Source: Anthostomella pinea
Lineage: Eukaryota; Ascomycota; Sordariomycetes; Xylariales; Xylariaceae
Direction: 5' to 3'
Length of the DNA stretch: 64,000 nt
NCBI GenBank assembly: GCA_963556695.1
Contig: CAUWAG010000020.1
Location: 1,612,001-1,676,000, forward strand
The position numbers and the translations under genes are program-made. Under the pieces are notes generated by a model that saw only the letters and a program-made list of their open reading frames with translations, was not told where the DNA came from and did not search any database. Positions 25,202-37,212 of the stretch are shown piece by piece (position 1 is the first letter of the stretch; each line of letters starts with the position of its first letter).

Positions 25202-26080
25202 TTTTTCTGGTTTGGGGTGGTTTGGACGGGGCATCATGGTCCAGCGGCTTGGAAGATCTGCGACTTGGCTGATCCACTATCTGAGATGAGGGACTGGGGG
25301 GCTGGGGGACGGAAATTTTGATGATTCGATGAGTAGCGGTCAGGTTTATCGGGGGTTAATGAGGAGGATGTTGAATTGGCAGAGACCAGTTGGGGTATAT
25401 CATCGTGTTGAAGTTCTTTGCGTCAGATAGTCTCTGTTCTCACCTCACACAGGGTCAAGCGTGGTGTTGGGATCTGACTTTGTACATGGGGTAGGAGGCT
25501 ATCGTGGTCCGCGAGATTTGACGAGGTTTAGATCTTGTAGATAACTTACGTACTTATGAACTCTTTCATTAGGTTTCTCATTCCATCATGTTCTCTATTT
25601 GACGTTGTGGGGATACGGTCACCTTTCTGATTCCCAATCTGCGCACCTCGAGAATATCTTGGGAATTTCATCGCCGTGTGTGGGACAGGAAACTTGAATC
25701 AAAATATCCTGGTGGATTTGATAAAGCCACTGTCTGATCGCAGGGGGTACGGATATCCTTGAGGACTCAGGATCGGTCACCATGCATGTTGGCCGGGCAA
25801 GACACGTAGTTAACGCCCGGCGCGAGTCGCAGTCTACTCCTAGCAGGCGCCGTCGTTGGCTTCGCGATGTGCTAGTCAAGGCTAGCAAACTCAATGGACA
25901 CCGCTTCACTGAGCACATCTACATGCGACTGTATTGCCTACTCCAAACAATCCGAGCTGCACATCAGGAACTCTGCATCATTCGACACCACCCACTGCTC
26001 GTCAAAGCCAGCCTGCTCAGACCAAGGATCTTCCCCTCAATCACCGACTTTCGGCACTGAGTCATTATCACCACCAAAAC
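25202..26080. other. intergenic region
   Basis: Holds the 3' end of the Zn2Cys6 gene and the promoter of the small secreted protein. I see no further gene. Confidence 0.5.
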
Positions 26081-26413
26081 ATGAAGCTCATCAACAGATC
26101 CATCGCCATCACCCTCCTGGCTGTCATCGTTCCAGCTCTCGGAAACACCCGCGAACCAGATCCCGGCACCGAGAAAGACATCCTCTGCACCGTCGAAGTG
26201 GCCAAGCTAGTCCCAGACTCGAGCATCGTCAACAACACGCTTCTCCTCTGGCCAAAAGGATCATGCTGCACGACGACGGACTGCGAAATACAGAAGTTCG
26301 GTTGTCCTGCTGGGAACGGTGACATTTGCTGCTACAAGGCCAGTGGCAATGGGGTTGCTGCCGGGATGTGCGATTGTGGGATCGACCAGCAGCCGCAAGG
26401 GACTTGCTTCTAA
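26081..26413 (+). CDS. small cysteine-rich secreted protein
   Basis: A single exon of 110 residues. The start is ATG 26081, which gives a clear signal peptide (MKLINRSIAITLLAVIVPAL, about 20 residues). The mature part of about 90 residues has ten cysteines (one early, then CC, C, C, CC, C, C, C), an even number compatible with five disulphide bonds. The family is not one I recognise. Size, signal peptide and cysteine content fit candidate effectors or antimicrobial-like proteins, but nothing in the sequence proves that. It stands alone, away from other secreted genes. Confidence 0.7.
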   Translation: MKLINRSIAITLLAVIVPALGNTREPDPGTEKDILCTVEVAKLVPDSSIVNNTLLLWPKGSCCTTTDCEIQKFGCPAGNGDICCYKASGNGVAAGMCDCGIDQQPQGTCF

Positions 26414-26700
26414 TCGTGGTGGAAAGTTCTGGTGAGCAGGTTGCAGAGCGGAGCTCGATTGGAAGATACTGTCAGCGGTGGTTGGGAGGAGCAAGCAGAT
26501 CAAGGAGAGGGAGATATTGCTGTGGTGGTTGAACTTTCGCGATGCTATCGATGAGAACCTTGTACTCTATGCATTAGATCCCTTCAAGCAAACTCCATTC
26601 ATGCCATATCGTCGGTCCAAGCAAAAGCGCCATTGAAACAATCCATGCGCCTCCCCCGCTCTATGTACACTCAAAAAGACACAATGGTGTATCTCGGCAC
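26414..26700. other. intergenic gap
   Basis: 287 bp between convergent frames, expected to hold both 3' ends. Nothing else seen. Confidence 0.4.
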
Positions 26701-27090
26701 CTAAGCCGGGGTTGGCGCCGGAGTAATCTGCATGCTGCAAGCCGAGGACAGGACGGTAGCCGGGTATTTTGTAAGGACAGCCGGGGTGGAGGCGATGGTT
26801 ACGGATGGGGTGGCGAGGTATGAAGTGCAGAAAGGCTGCAGAGTGGCGTACGAGATGTCAACGGAAGCCTGGTGGGCGGCGGCGTTGACGCTGGGGACGC
26901 CTGCGTTGGCCAAGTTGCTGTAGGCGTAGCTGTACTCGAACAGGAAGTAGTCGTTTCCACGGTATTGCCCAGCGTTGGTGGCGTATTTGGAAGACCAGGT
27001 CTCGGAGTATACGGCGCAGTACTGGCCCTGGAGGTTCTTGGTAGTGTTGATGTAGAGGACGCAGGTGTTGAAGAACTGCCCTTGCAAACG
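26701..27090 (-). pseudogene. 3' exon of a secreted-type hypothetical gene, 5' part not found
   Basis: An open reading frame reads on the minus strand from about 27090 to the stop at 26701. The residues look like a genuine extracellular protein (FFNTCVLYINTTKNLQGQYC, then repeated Tyr/Ser/Ala-rich segments and a Pro/Thr end). Just upstream there is a convincing intron end: branch-like ACTGAC at about 27140 on the minus strand, a pyrimidine run and an AG near 27091. No exon with a start codon or signal peptide could be joined to it in the next 700 bp. So it is either a 5'-truncated remnant or a gene whose first exon I cannot see. Confidence 0.4.
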
Positions 27091-27186
27091 CTCAATGCAG
27101 TAAAGAAACAGCAAGTAGAAGTACAAGAAGGTCAGTATCTCCACGACTCCGACTATCAACTTGCCAGCGCAAGCAGAACCCGTCAA

Positions 27187-28090
27187 AGGGATATTGATGA
27201 GTCTTCACGCATACTTGACGAGGGAGCTTATGGATGGTGCTTGTGGGCACGAGACTCATCCAGGCCGCGTCACCACTGATTACAGCTTGAGGCCGCTGAA
27301 GTTTCTAACCAGCAAAGAGATCGGGGATTACAGTAGTAAGATGGTATTTCAGGCGGGCCTCGTCGAAATGGCCACGAGGCTCGAGCAAGGCGGATCCCGC
27401 GCTGGCTGGCCAGCTGGCGTGGCAGAACCTGGTACAGCTGTCTGCTCAGCTGGACACTATTGCGTGGAACCGCATACCCGGTGAATCTGGGGATTGGTGG
27501 AATCTGGGGGTGGGTATTACTCCGCAGTCGACCCCAGGTTTCTCGGGTTTGTTGGACTATTCCCCATGGTTCGACCATCCCCATCGTCGGGGCCAATGTC
27601 AGATTATGACTAGACCGCCCGAATGAATAGTTCCGCTGAGCGAGCTGGGCACAGATACAGAGAGGCATGAGGGAGGGGGCTGACGAGCCTGATATGTGAT
27701 TTGAGGTTCCTTCCCCTGTCGTTGTGATGGCTAACCCCGGATGGTGGACACTCCCTCGGGCCATTGTAACGTCGACCGTGTGCCGAGAAACATTTGATTG
27801 GAATACTGGGGCCGGATGCCTTACGCGACGAATTACACCGGTGGTGAGGAGGAGGCCCTTGCTAGATAGGTAGGTAGGTAAGTAGGGTTATCAGCTCACG
27901 ACTGCAGGGCTCCATCCGATGCTACGCTGAGATAAAGATGATTATGAACGGTTCTCCCTCCCCGTTCTTCTTCTTGGACTTTCGACGCCTTCTCAACTCT
28001 GGTTGTGGTCGAGATTTATATTAAATCTTTGCTGAGTCCGTTGGTGATAATCCGATCTCGAGTAGACCCACGAAGTAGTTAACCGTCAAG
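27187..28090. other. intergenic region
   Basis: About 900 bp upstream of the sugar transporter. A short TAGG repeat lies at 27867-27890. The 27270-27764 minus frame shows no recognisable domain. Confidence 0.45.
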
Positions 28091-30078
28091 ATGGCGATGT
28101 CGACGAGAGTGTACAACTGGTAAGTCGACTCACCCTGCTCGTCACATTTAATTCCGTGAAACTGAGAAGCTGCCACACAGGTACATCGCCCTCGTGGCGG
28201 CGATGTGTATGGTCCTGTACGGCTACGATGCGTCAGTCTTCAACGCCGCACAGGGCTCCGCCAACTGGCTATTATGGTTCGACCTCGACCTCGTAAGTTG
28301 TTCAACGACCCGGCGGGCCTGTCCGACTCACAGCCAGCGCTGACGCCACTGGATACAAAGAAAAAAGATGCCAACCTGATCGGACTCGTGAATACGGCCT
28401 ACACCATCGGAGCTATTGTTGCTGGTTGGTTCTTCGGCGGCCCGATCGTAAGTCTCTCTCCCTTCTCTTCGAGGAGGTCCACCGTCACTGATGAATGACA
28501 CAGGCCGACTACTTTGGAAGACGGGTGGGCATGGCTCTAGGCTGCTTCGTCACGATCATCGCCACCTTCCTGCAAGCCTTTGCGCCCTGGCACAACCTAG
28601 GCTGCTTCATCGGCGGCCGCGTCCTCATCGGCATCGGGCAGGGCATGGCCCTCACCGCCGGGCCCATCTACATCGGCGAGGTGTCACCGCCCGAGATCCG
28701 CGGCAAGATCATGACGTTCTGGCAGATGTTCTACAGCGTGGGCTCCTTCATCGCGTACTGGATCGCCTACGCTACCAACCAGTACAAGGAAAGGCTGGGC
28801 CACTGGGACTGGCGCATGGTCGTCATCTTCCAGCTGCTGGTGCCGACGCTGATCCTCATCCTGCTGCCCTTCCAGCCCGAGTCGCCGCGCTGGTGGATCA
28901 AGCGCCACAACAACGTCGAGGCGGCGCGGAAAGCCCTGCGCACGATCCGCGCCACGGAGCAGGAGGTCGAGGACGAGCTGCTCGCCATCCGCGAGGCCAT
29001 CGAGTTCGAGAACGAGGCCGTCAGCGGCTCGTACTACGCGCTGTTCAAGGACCCGTCGGTGCGCAAGCGCATGTACCTCGCCTTCGTCCTCAATGTCGGA
29101 CAGCAGCTCTCGGGACAGGGCACGCTGAACTCGTACTCGTCGGCCATCTACAAGACCATCTGGGCCGACGACTCGACTATTAACCTCATTAATGCGCTAA
29201 ATGCCACGTGTGGCATTCTGTGTCAGTACATTTCAGAGTCTTTCAGTACCCCTTATGGCGATGTCGTGGGAGCGAATTTCCTCCTCTAGCCTGTCTCAGG
29301 ACCGAGGGGGAGGGAGCCCTCGCTCCCGAGACACGCATCTCGCCTCCTTGCTTCTCGTTATAATATCTGAAAGGAGTAATTGCTGACTCTAGTTTGCTAA
29401 TAGTCACACTGAACGCCATGTGGACTGCTGATCGGTTTGGGCGTCGGTGGCTGTTGATCGTGGGCGCGATCGGGATGGCGATCTGCATGATGATCGTGCC
29501 CATCGTCGGGGCCACGACGCCCAATGTCGTCGGCGCAGATGGGAAGCTGACGAAGACGCAGCCCGTGGGCATCTCAATTGTCTTTTTGCTGTTTCTATTC
29601 ATCTTCTTCTACAAGCCGAGTTGGGGCGCGTAAGTGTCTCCCATCAATAACCCCCTTGCAAGCAAGCAAGCATATCCTTCAATACTAATGTGAAATTGAC
29701 AGAACCGTATGGATCTGGACCGCCGAGGTCTTCAGCATGAACGTGCGCGCGCAAGCCGTGGGCATGTGCTCACAGATGCAGAACGTGGCCAACACCATAT
29801 TCCAGCAGTTCTTCCCGATCTTCCTCGCCAACGAGGGGCTCAAGTGCCTGTTCTTCTTCATGACCTCGAACATCCTATTAGCGGCGTTTACGTTCTTCTT
29901 CATCCCAGAGACCAAGCAGGTCCCGTTGGAAGAGATCGATACCCTGTTCGGCGGCCAGAACCACGTTGAGAAGGGTGGCCAGATGCTAGGGGTGCCGGAT
30001 GCGCATCATGCCGAAGTGGGAGAGGAGGCTGCTGAGGCCCAGCAGAAGGAGACTAGTAAGGAGATCACGGAAGTTTGA
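28091..30078 (+). CDS. MFS sugar transporter (hexose/xylose-type)
   Basis: Six exons, 28091-28119, 28181-28292, 28334-28447, 28504-29221, 29404-29629 and 29703-30078, give 524 residues. Sugar-porter signatures are present: GYDASVF in helix 1, GWFFGGPIADYFGRR after helix 2, PESPRWWIKR before the central loop, a glutamine-rich GQQLSGQG in helix 7, DRFGRRWLL, and PETKQVPLEEID at the end of helix 12. It is a plasma-membrane proton-coupled or facilitative sugar carrier; specificity cannot be read. Introns are 41-74 nt except intron 4, which is 182 nt. Exon 1 is a 29-nt start exon (MAMSTRVYNW). Confidence 0.92.
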
Positions 30079-30405
30079 GGGGAGTGATCCGGAGGAGGTT
30101 TTGTGCCTTGTGGTAGCGGTATCCAGAATAAGGACCAGGGTCACGATAGGTGGCTATTGGTCTGTATTCTGGAAGTTGCTTGATTGAAAGAAGGGATGGG
30201 TGGTGTCCCCATCCCAGAAGTAGCTATCATCCCAGTAGGGTACAAAACAGGTACAAACGGGTACCCGTTGGGCTCCAAGGTACCTTGTATCCTGGTCCGT
30301 GACCCATCCGTCATTGTGGCTGGAAAATGGGTTGAGGAGCCACAGTTTGACCTGCACTTCGATTATCACACTATCGAGATCTAGACCTGTCAGGGGCTCG
30401 TGCTA
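30079..30405. other. intergenic, left flank of Fot-A
   Basis: The last roughly 65 bp match the reverse complement of 11366-11430, meaning this is the left half of a second R repeat copy. TA at 30404-30405 is the Fot-A target site. Confidence 0.75.
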
Positions 30406-31516
30406 CCATCCCCCCCCATAGAAGTCGGACACCCCCACTAGTCGGACAGCCAAACCCCACCATCACCACCAAAACTCCCATATGTTCACTTATACGGATT
30501 CAGCCCGATACTGAAGCTATTCATAATGTATTTAGTGCTCTAGATAGCCCTGGTCTTAAGGTTTTCTTTAATACTGGATTTATTCCTCCTGGCTTACGTG
30601 ATTAGGGAGCTATTATCCCGCCTTTGCTACCCCGAATAGAGATTTTCGGCCCCGCAAGGCTCTCCTGAAGTCTTGTTCTGTGTGTAACGCAGCACCGTAT
30701 AGTCGCCCAAAATGCCTCCTTATTTGTATGCAGAGGATCAGATGGCGAATGCCATCTTAGATATCACAGATAAGGGACTATCTTTGAAAAAAAAGTGCTC
30801 AAAAACACGGTATTCTGCCTAAACGCTGTCTGATCGACTCAATAGTAAGCCTACCAGAGCCGAAGCCCACACACAACAACAGAGACTCTCTCCTGCCCAG
30901 GAAAAGACTATAGTCAAGTGGATTTTACTCCAGAAAAAGCTCGGCCTAGCCCTTTCGCACCCCCTGGTTTGTGAGATCGTTAAGAAGCTGTTAAAAAAGA
31001 AGGGAGATGAGGGTCCCCTAAAAGACACCTTCATGGCAGCCTTCAAGCGGCGCAACCCTAAGATCAAGACAAAAGTCGGCAAAAGAATGAAAGCAGCACG
31101 CTTCAAGGGGTTCATGCCCAAGTCCGTTAACTGGTTCTTCAAAATTCTTAAAGACTATAGCTGGATAAAGCCAAAGAACACCTATAATATTGATAAGGGC
31201 GGCATCATAACGGGTTTTAGTAGCTATATCTATCCTTTTTAATTCCCCAAAAAAAATCTAATTAGATTCAGGCATTGATTCCCTAGTTCTAGGTAGTTCT
31301 GCTACCAAGAAAGCCTTCTTGAAAAGCCCTCATGGCCGTAGCTAGACTTTCTTCATTGAGACCATCTCAGCCACTAAAAAAATCTTCAAACCAGGTATTA
31401 TCTTCAAAGAGAAGGACCTTCAAGTGCAATGGTTCATCGAGGAATTCTAAAAGACCGCAAATTGGCACTATATATGCTCAGAGGACGGCTGGACTTTGAA
31501 TTCTATAGCCTGCCAG
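30406..31516 (+). mobile_element. Fot-A: 5' half of a Fot/pogo (Tc1-mariner superfamily) transposon
   Basis: Starts with terminal inverted repeat CCATCCCCCCCC right after TA. Within the repeat, GTCGGACA occurs twice, 17 bp apart. A decayed transposase N-terminal half follows, from about 30711: helix-turn-helix/CENP-B-like region, then VNWFFKILKDYSWIKP and NIDKGG (the first catalytic Asp). It has in-frame stops (for example near 30821). The sequence ends at ATTGCC-type codons (IACQ) where the Gypsy LTR begins; the continuation of the gene is at 37212-36092 on the opposite strand. Total length of both halves is about 2.23 kb. Confidence 0.9.
31512..31516 (+). other. left target-site duplication GCCAG of the Gypsy element
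   Basis: The 5 bp directly before the 5' LTR. The same 5 bp follow the other LTR, in reverse complement at 37208-37212. Confidence 0.85.
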
Positions 31517-31732
31517 TGTGACGGCCTGCACAGACCGTCCCACCATGACAAGCGGATACTTCCTAATAGGGGAAGGATCTGACCAGAGGATCCCCTTAAA
31601 GGGGGCAACCTCCCACTGTACCTATCTCTCTCTCTCTCTTCCTTTCCTCTCTAGTCTTGATATTCTTGTCAATAAAATAATAGCTGCTTGCTGCCGGCCA
31701 TGTCCCAGCTCCTCAGTACGCTCGCCGTGACA
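31517..31732 (+). repeat. 5' LTR of Ty3/Gypsy element
   Basis: 216 bp starting TGTGACGGCC and ending GCCGTGACA, with an internal CT microsatellite. It matches the reverse complement of 37213-37426 along its full length. Confidence 0.93.
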
Positions 31733-32173
31733 TAATATTAAGACTCCTCCATACCAGATTAGAAGCCTTGTCTTCAGATCACCACTGTAAGGAGTTTTGC
31801 CTCTAGCAGTGACAGGTACAGTGTCTTTGAACACCCACCTATCCCAAGACTTTATTATCCCTTTATTATCCCACCTATCATTACTATTGATTCCGTCCAA
31901 CATACTGTGACGATGAGTACTATTATTATTCCAGAACATCAGGATAGTTCTGAAGGGACTGAAAGACCAGCCCAACCTATCCAAACATCCCCTAATACTA
32001 ATAACCTTCCCCCAAAGAAAGAACCAAAAAAATAGAGAACCAAGGCACGAGGGGGCCAGAGCAAGCCAAACACGCGATTAAGGACCGCTTTGACCCACAA
32101 CAAATCTCCCTTAAATGCTTTATCGTCTCCATCTTCCTCCAGGATCACATCCCAGGACTCACAGACCCAGCCT

Positions 32174-35100
32174 ATGGCACCAACCATGAGCGGTGCTCTG
32201 GGCCAATCAAACGACCCCTTGCTCTTCAACCTGGATGCGCTTACGCCAGAGCAGCTAGCCAGATTGCAAACCAAACTACACACCCGGATCCCGAGGTCAG
32301 AGCCACCAAGGCCCACAACAGAACGACAGTCTGTGCATTTCAGCACACCACAAGAAGAACGAGCCTTTCCTTCCTTAGAAACAGGTTCTCCACACACAAC
32401 GACCCCTAGGTGGGACTCCCCAGCTTCTATGGCATCAACCTCAAATGCCATGCGACATTCCATCAAGCTGGCAGACCCTGCAAAGCTGAGTGATGATCAA
32501 AACCCAACCTTTGAACAGTGAAAGAACAGCATTTAATGCAAGCTACAAACCAACTGGTGGCTCTTTATTACAAAAGAATCAAAATTTGACTGGCTTTGTA
32601 CGTTAATAGAAGGTGATATAGCTATAATATTGGAACCATTCATCGCTGAAGAGAACACTGAGTTACTTACTATCATTAAAGAGGTGTATGACCTTTTCCG
32701 GTCCTCTTATAGCAATCCTGACGCAGCTGCTCAAGCCAGAGATCAGCTCTATGATCTGTAGATAGAACCGGCGCAAGACTTTTATTCCTTTTGTTCCACA
32801 TGGGTTCTCTTAGCCAGTAAGGCAGGCCTGTCCTGAACAAAATGGAAGTATGAACTGAACCAAAAGCTGACACTACCCCTGAGAATACAAGTGATGGCTT
32901 CTTACCTTGACTCTAACGTTTCTTTTAACCAATTTTAAAATATCTGTTCTAGCAATGCTCAACAGCTTGTAGAGATTGAACAAATCAAAAAACAGCGTCA
33001 AAGTTTCTTCAAAGCTTCCTCTGGCCATATCATCACTGTGGCACCTGGACCCCAGCAGTTCACCAGAAGCCTACCTACCCAAGCTTTGTCCAACCAAGCG
33101 ATTGACACTACCTTCCAACCAGTAAGAGCATTACCTGATCAGAAGACTCCCCATCTCTCTCTGCAGCCCCTGAAAAGAAGCACATTGACCGATCACGCAC
33201 ACCCCACAAGGCAGAAAGCATTATATGCTACTTGTGTGGCAAAGAGGGCCATATCACTCCCAAATGTCTAGACAAAAGAACTCCTTATGTATATTTTTTG
33301 GAAGAAGATAATGAGGCCTCTTCTGGTCTGACCCAGGATGTTACTTCTGACAACGAGTCAGAAAACTCAAAGGCCTAAGGAAAGTCTCTCACCTAGGCCT
33401 CCAATGTACTATTAATCAACTGGTTCACCACTCCCTTGAAATTCCATCACTTCGATCAGACCTCTTTAGCTTGATTGGCGGCAGTACCTTTGTGATGACT
33501 GCAACCATCCAATGGAATGGAATTACAGTGCGTGTAAAAGTTTTGATTGATACCGGAGCAGAGGTTTATCTTTTAGGCAGCCATTTAATCATGAGCCCCT
33601 TGGCTCAATAATGAGAACTCCCTCAAAGACATTTTGATGAACCTGCCACCCTGAATGACTTTGGCAAGGGATACCCATAAGCTGTCAACACAACAGTTAC
33701 AATAAATTTCCAGATTCAGGAAAGAACCTTCCGGGAAGCCCCTATCCTAAAAGCGGAGTTTAGGCCCAGCAAGAACTTTGACCTTATTGTTGATAAGTGG
33801 TTCTTGGCTGTTCACAACCTCCTACCAGACTGCTGGTGGAACTGCCTATATTTCCCACCGGAACTACCTTTCCTTACTAACTGGAAGACCAACATCACCA
33901 ACCCAGCTCGCTAGTGGTTAAAGCAACGGGCTATCAATCCTCAGGCTCAGCAGGACATGCTCTATAAGGATTCACAGTGGGAAGACCAAGAGAAACGCCC
34001 GTAGAAGATACTACGTCGCCCCCAAGTGCTGGTTACATGGGCAAGAGACCATCATCAGTCCTTACAGGCTATGAAAGACCAGCTAGCCAGACGGGACCGC
34101 CCGGCATCCTTGCAAAAGACTTCCTCATGCCAGGCTGTTCATCCCAAGGTTAGCAAAGACGCAATAGTGAACACTCTGGGCACGGATATCCACCTAATCT
34201 CAGGAAGTACCTTCTTTAGGTGGGCTAGTCACCATCAGAAGGGGCAATATCAATAACACAGCTACAGAAATGTGTTCTCTTTTTTGATATGAGCTTGATC
34301 AAGTCATTGATTACTCTATTGATAAAGAGGACTCAGAGACTCAGCACCTGCTACGCAGCAGGCTTCCCCCAAAGGCATAAGATTTTATAATTGTGTTTTT
34401 TAAGACAGAAAGCAATGAGTTACCCCCTTTTTACAAGGATATTGACCACAAGATCCAGCTCAAGCCAGGGACCAAAACTCTTTGCCTGCACCCCTTATAC
34501 AGCATGAAGGCTGACCATCTTATTGCCCTTAAGCAATATCTGACAAAACATTTACACAAGGAATGGATTGTTCTTAGTAAAACAGAGTATAGGTCACCTG
34601 TTCTCTTTACCAAAAAGCCGAATAGAGGCTTGCGTTTCTGTGTCGACTACCGCGAGCTCAATGCTCAGTCAAAAAAGGACCGCTACCCGCTGCTACTAAT
34701 CAGTAAAACTTTGGAACGTCTATCTATCGCTAAGCTATTCACCAAGCTGGATATCAGGGCGGCTTTCCACCGAATCCGTATGGATCCAGCCTCTGAGGAT
34801 CTCACGACCTTCCGCACGCGCTTTGGCCAGTACAAGTACAAGGTGCTCCCCTTTGGACTTTGCAACGGCCCAAGTACCTTCCAGCGGTATATCAACAAGG
34901 CCTTGTTCCTATATCTGGACGAGTTCTGCACAGCCTATGTGGATGATATCTTGATCTTTTCTGCAGACCTATTGGAGCACTGGGATCACGTCTGCAAGGT
35001 CCTCTAAAAGCTCTGTGAAGCTGGCCTCCAGGCTGACATCAAAAAGAGCGAATTTGCTGTCATATTAATAAAATTCCTGGGATATATAATATCAATCAGT

Positions 35101-35687
35101 GGCATATTAGTTGATCAAGCCAAGATTGCCGCCATGAGGGACTGGGAAGAGCCTAGGACTGTTAAAGATTTACAGTCTTTTTTGGGATTCTGTAACTTCT
35201 ATTGGCAATTCATAGATAATTTTAGCAGGATAGCTAAACCTCTTTACTGTCTTACTGTGGTAACTAAGTACCTATGGACCAAAAAATAACAGAGAGCCTT
35301 TGACAACCTAAAGGATGCCTTATGCTCAGCTCCCTTGTTCTCATATTTCAAGGAAGCGGCTCCTACCAAGCTGGAAACAGACACTTCAGATAGTATAATC
35401 TCAGCAGCCCTCTCCCAATAGGATAAGCAAGACAACTGGCATCCAGTGGCCTATCTGTCGTGAACTATGAATGCAATAAAGTGTAATTATCCCATCCATG
35501 ATAAGGAACTACTGGCAATTGTCTATGCTATACGAGAATAGAACCACATACTCACTGCCTTTCAGCATCCCCTTCCTGTTTTCACAGATCATCAGGCACT
35601 CCAATACTTTGTTACTAAGCCACAGCTTAATGCCTGACTAGCAGCCTGGAGTGAGGATATCTTGGGCTTGGACTTCATCATCTCTTA
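32174..35687 (+). pseudogene. Ty3/Gypsy gag-pol (gag, protease, RT, RNase H part), decayed
   Basis: Gag starts near 32174 (MAPTMSGALG) and carries several stops. A CCHC zinc knuckle CYLCGKEGHITPKC is at 33226-33267 in a shifted frame. The protease active site DTGA is at 33549-33560. The reverse transcriptase core is open from 34393 to 35007, with FCVDYRELNAQSKKDRYPLL, LPFGLCNGP and the catalytic YVDD. RNase H follows to about 35687 with stops (DTSDS.., TDHQALQYF). The reading breaks off in mid RNase H after DFIISY; the rest of pol (PGREN onward and integrase) is found on the minus strand at 39292-37756. Confidence 0.88.
34393..35007 (+). other. intact reverse transcriptase core within the Gypsy remnant
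   Basis: 204 codons without a stop covering most RT motifs including YVDD. The rest of the element has frequent stops. Confidence 0.85.
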
Positions 35688-36091
35688 CGGTACAACTTAC
35701 ATGCCTCAACAAAGCCCAGAATACTACTAGAAATTCGCCCAATAGGGGTCAAGCGCTTCCCGCAGTCCTCTGTGTCTCTTCCAGGCTCACCCCTCACATA
35801 AAGTCGCACTCGCCTCATCTGTGGCAAGAGCTTTAAATTCCCAGGGGCCAAATTGGCAGGTGATGGCTCGGTCGGATGAATGAGACTTCAATTGAAGCTT
35901 GCAGATTCTCATATGTCTGGATTACCTAAGCTCAGCTGGAGGTGGTGCCTTTGAAATTGTATCTGAGCAAAGACCTCCATATGCCACATCACATGTCCAA
36001 AGCATGGTCACTTAGTAACATCAGAATCAATTCCCTTACATGCTTATTATGCTGCATTTCATGCCAATAAACACTGGTCTCTTAACCTATA
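35688..36091 (-). other. inverted host segment carrying half of repeat R
   Basis: Lies between the broken RNase H and the outer end of Fot-A. 36024-36091 matches 11298-11365 and ends with the TA target of Fot-A. Before the inversion this segment followed the right end of Fot-A. Confidence 0.75.
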
Positions 36092-37207
36092 CCATCCCCC
36101 CATAGAAGTCGGACATCCCCACTAGTCGGACAGCCAAATAATGGGGTCACCACCAAAACACCCCCTTATTCACCCACCCGCGAATGAAGCTATTCAGATC
36201 GGAGAATTATGGCAATATTATCATTCGAAGGCGAAGAAGCTTTTTACTCGTACAATCGTGCGGGAGCCCGAATGGCTCGCCCCAAACGGGTGTGCCTAGG
36301 CTCCTATACAGTCTCCAAAACCTCCTCTTTAGCCGAGTCTTTGTCTTCGTCTTCTTTACCCTCTGAGTCAATAACCACAATTCCTGCTTCACCCGCAAGG
36401 GTACCAGGGGTGATGATACCACCCGTACTTAGTATCTCTGTGACTGTTCTGAATTTCCCGTTGGGATTTGGGATTTTCTTTCGCTTCTTTGGCTGTAACC
36501 GCTCCAGTTCAGCCTCCATGGCCTTGATCTTCCGGTCTTTGATAACCACCTTGGTCTCCTTAGCCTCGAACGCGTTCGTTATCTTCCTATACTTCAGCCT
36601 GATGCCTGGAGATCTTTTTTTGCCAAAATACATGATCTGGCGGCTTGTAATAGGCGTCCGCTGCTCCTCTGGCTCAGAGCTTTCAGGGATATCAGGCTCA
36701 GGGGTTTTTCTCTTGTTTTCTTGTATCTCTGGGTGCAGTAAGCATTTCCTATGACTGATAGGATAACAGCCAGTGACTTTAAAGCCCAAGAGGATGTTTT
36801 GCTTTGTGAAAGCAGCTATTATGGCCCTGCTATAGCATCAGATGAAGTTAATCTTGTCAATAGGCGAGGCATCCGTCAGGGAATTCAATTCAGAGAGGAA
36901 CTTCCGGTAGTAGGCTTTCAGGGCGTTATAGGGCCCGTTATCCAGGGGTTGCATGCCGTGACTAGTATGTACAGGGGAAAAAAAGAACAATATATTATTA
37001 AAAAACATATAGTCATGAATTCGTCCTATCACACGCGTTAGACCATATTAAATCAGGAAAAATTAAAAGAAGTCTATTTAAAATAAGGAAAAATCGTATA
37101 CATACGGAGGTATGGCTCTTGTGGCCATCTAGTATCAAGAAGATAGCCTCAGACTGGTCTCCTCCTCGTTCTTTGTCTGTTTGTGGGAGGAAAACATCCT
37201 CTAGCCA
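36092..37207 (-). mobile_element. Fot-A: 3' half of the transposon, inverted
   Basis: Begins with the terminal inverted repeat CCATCCCCCCATAG next to TA (36090-36091). On the minus strand it encodes the C-terminal half of the transposase: QWLEDVFLPQ, ILDGHKSHTS (second catalytic Asp), HTSHGMQPLDNGPYN (third Asp), and the charged C-terminus ending near 36304. Joined to 30406-31516 it makes one element of about the same length as Fot-B. Confidence 0.9.
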
Positions 37208-37212
37208 CTGGC

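Noticed and set aside
27270..27764. 164-codon minus frame as the missing first exon of the 26.7-kb gene
   Set aside because: No signal peptide, no fitting donor or phase, and non-protein-like composition.
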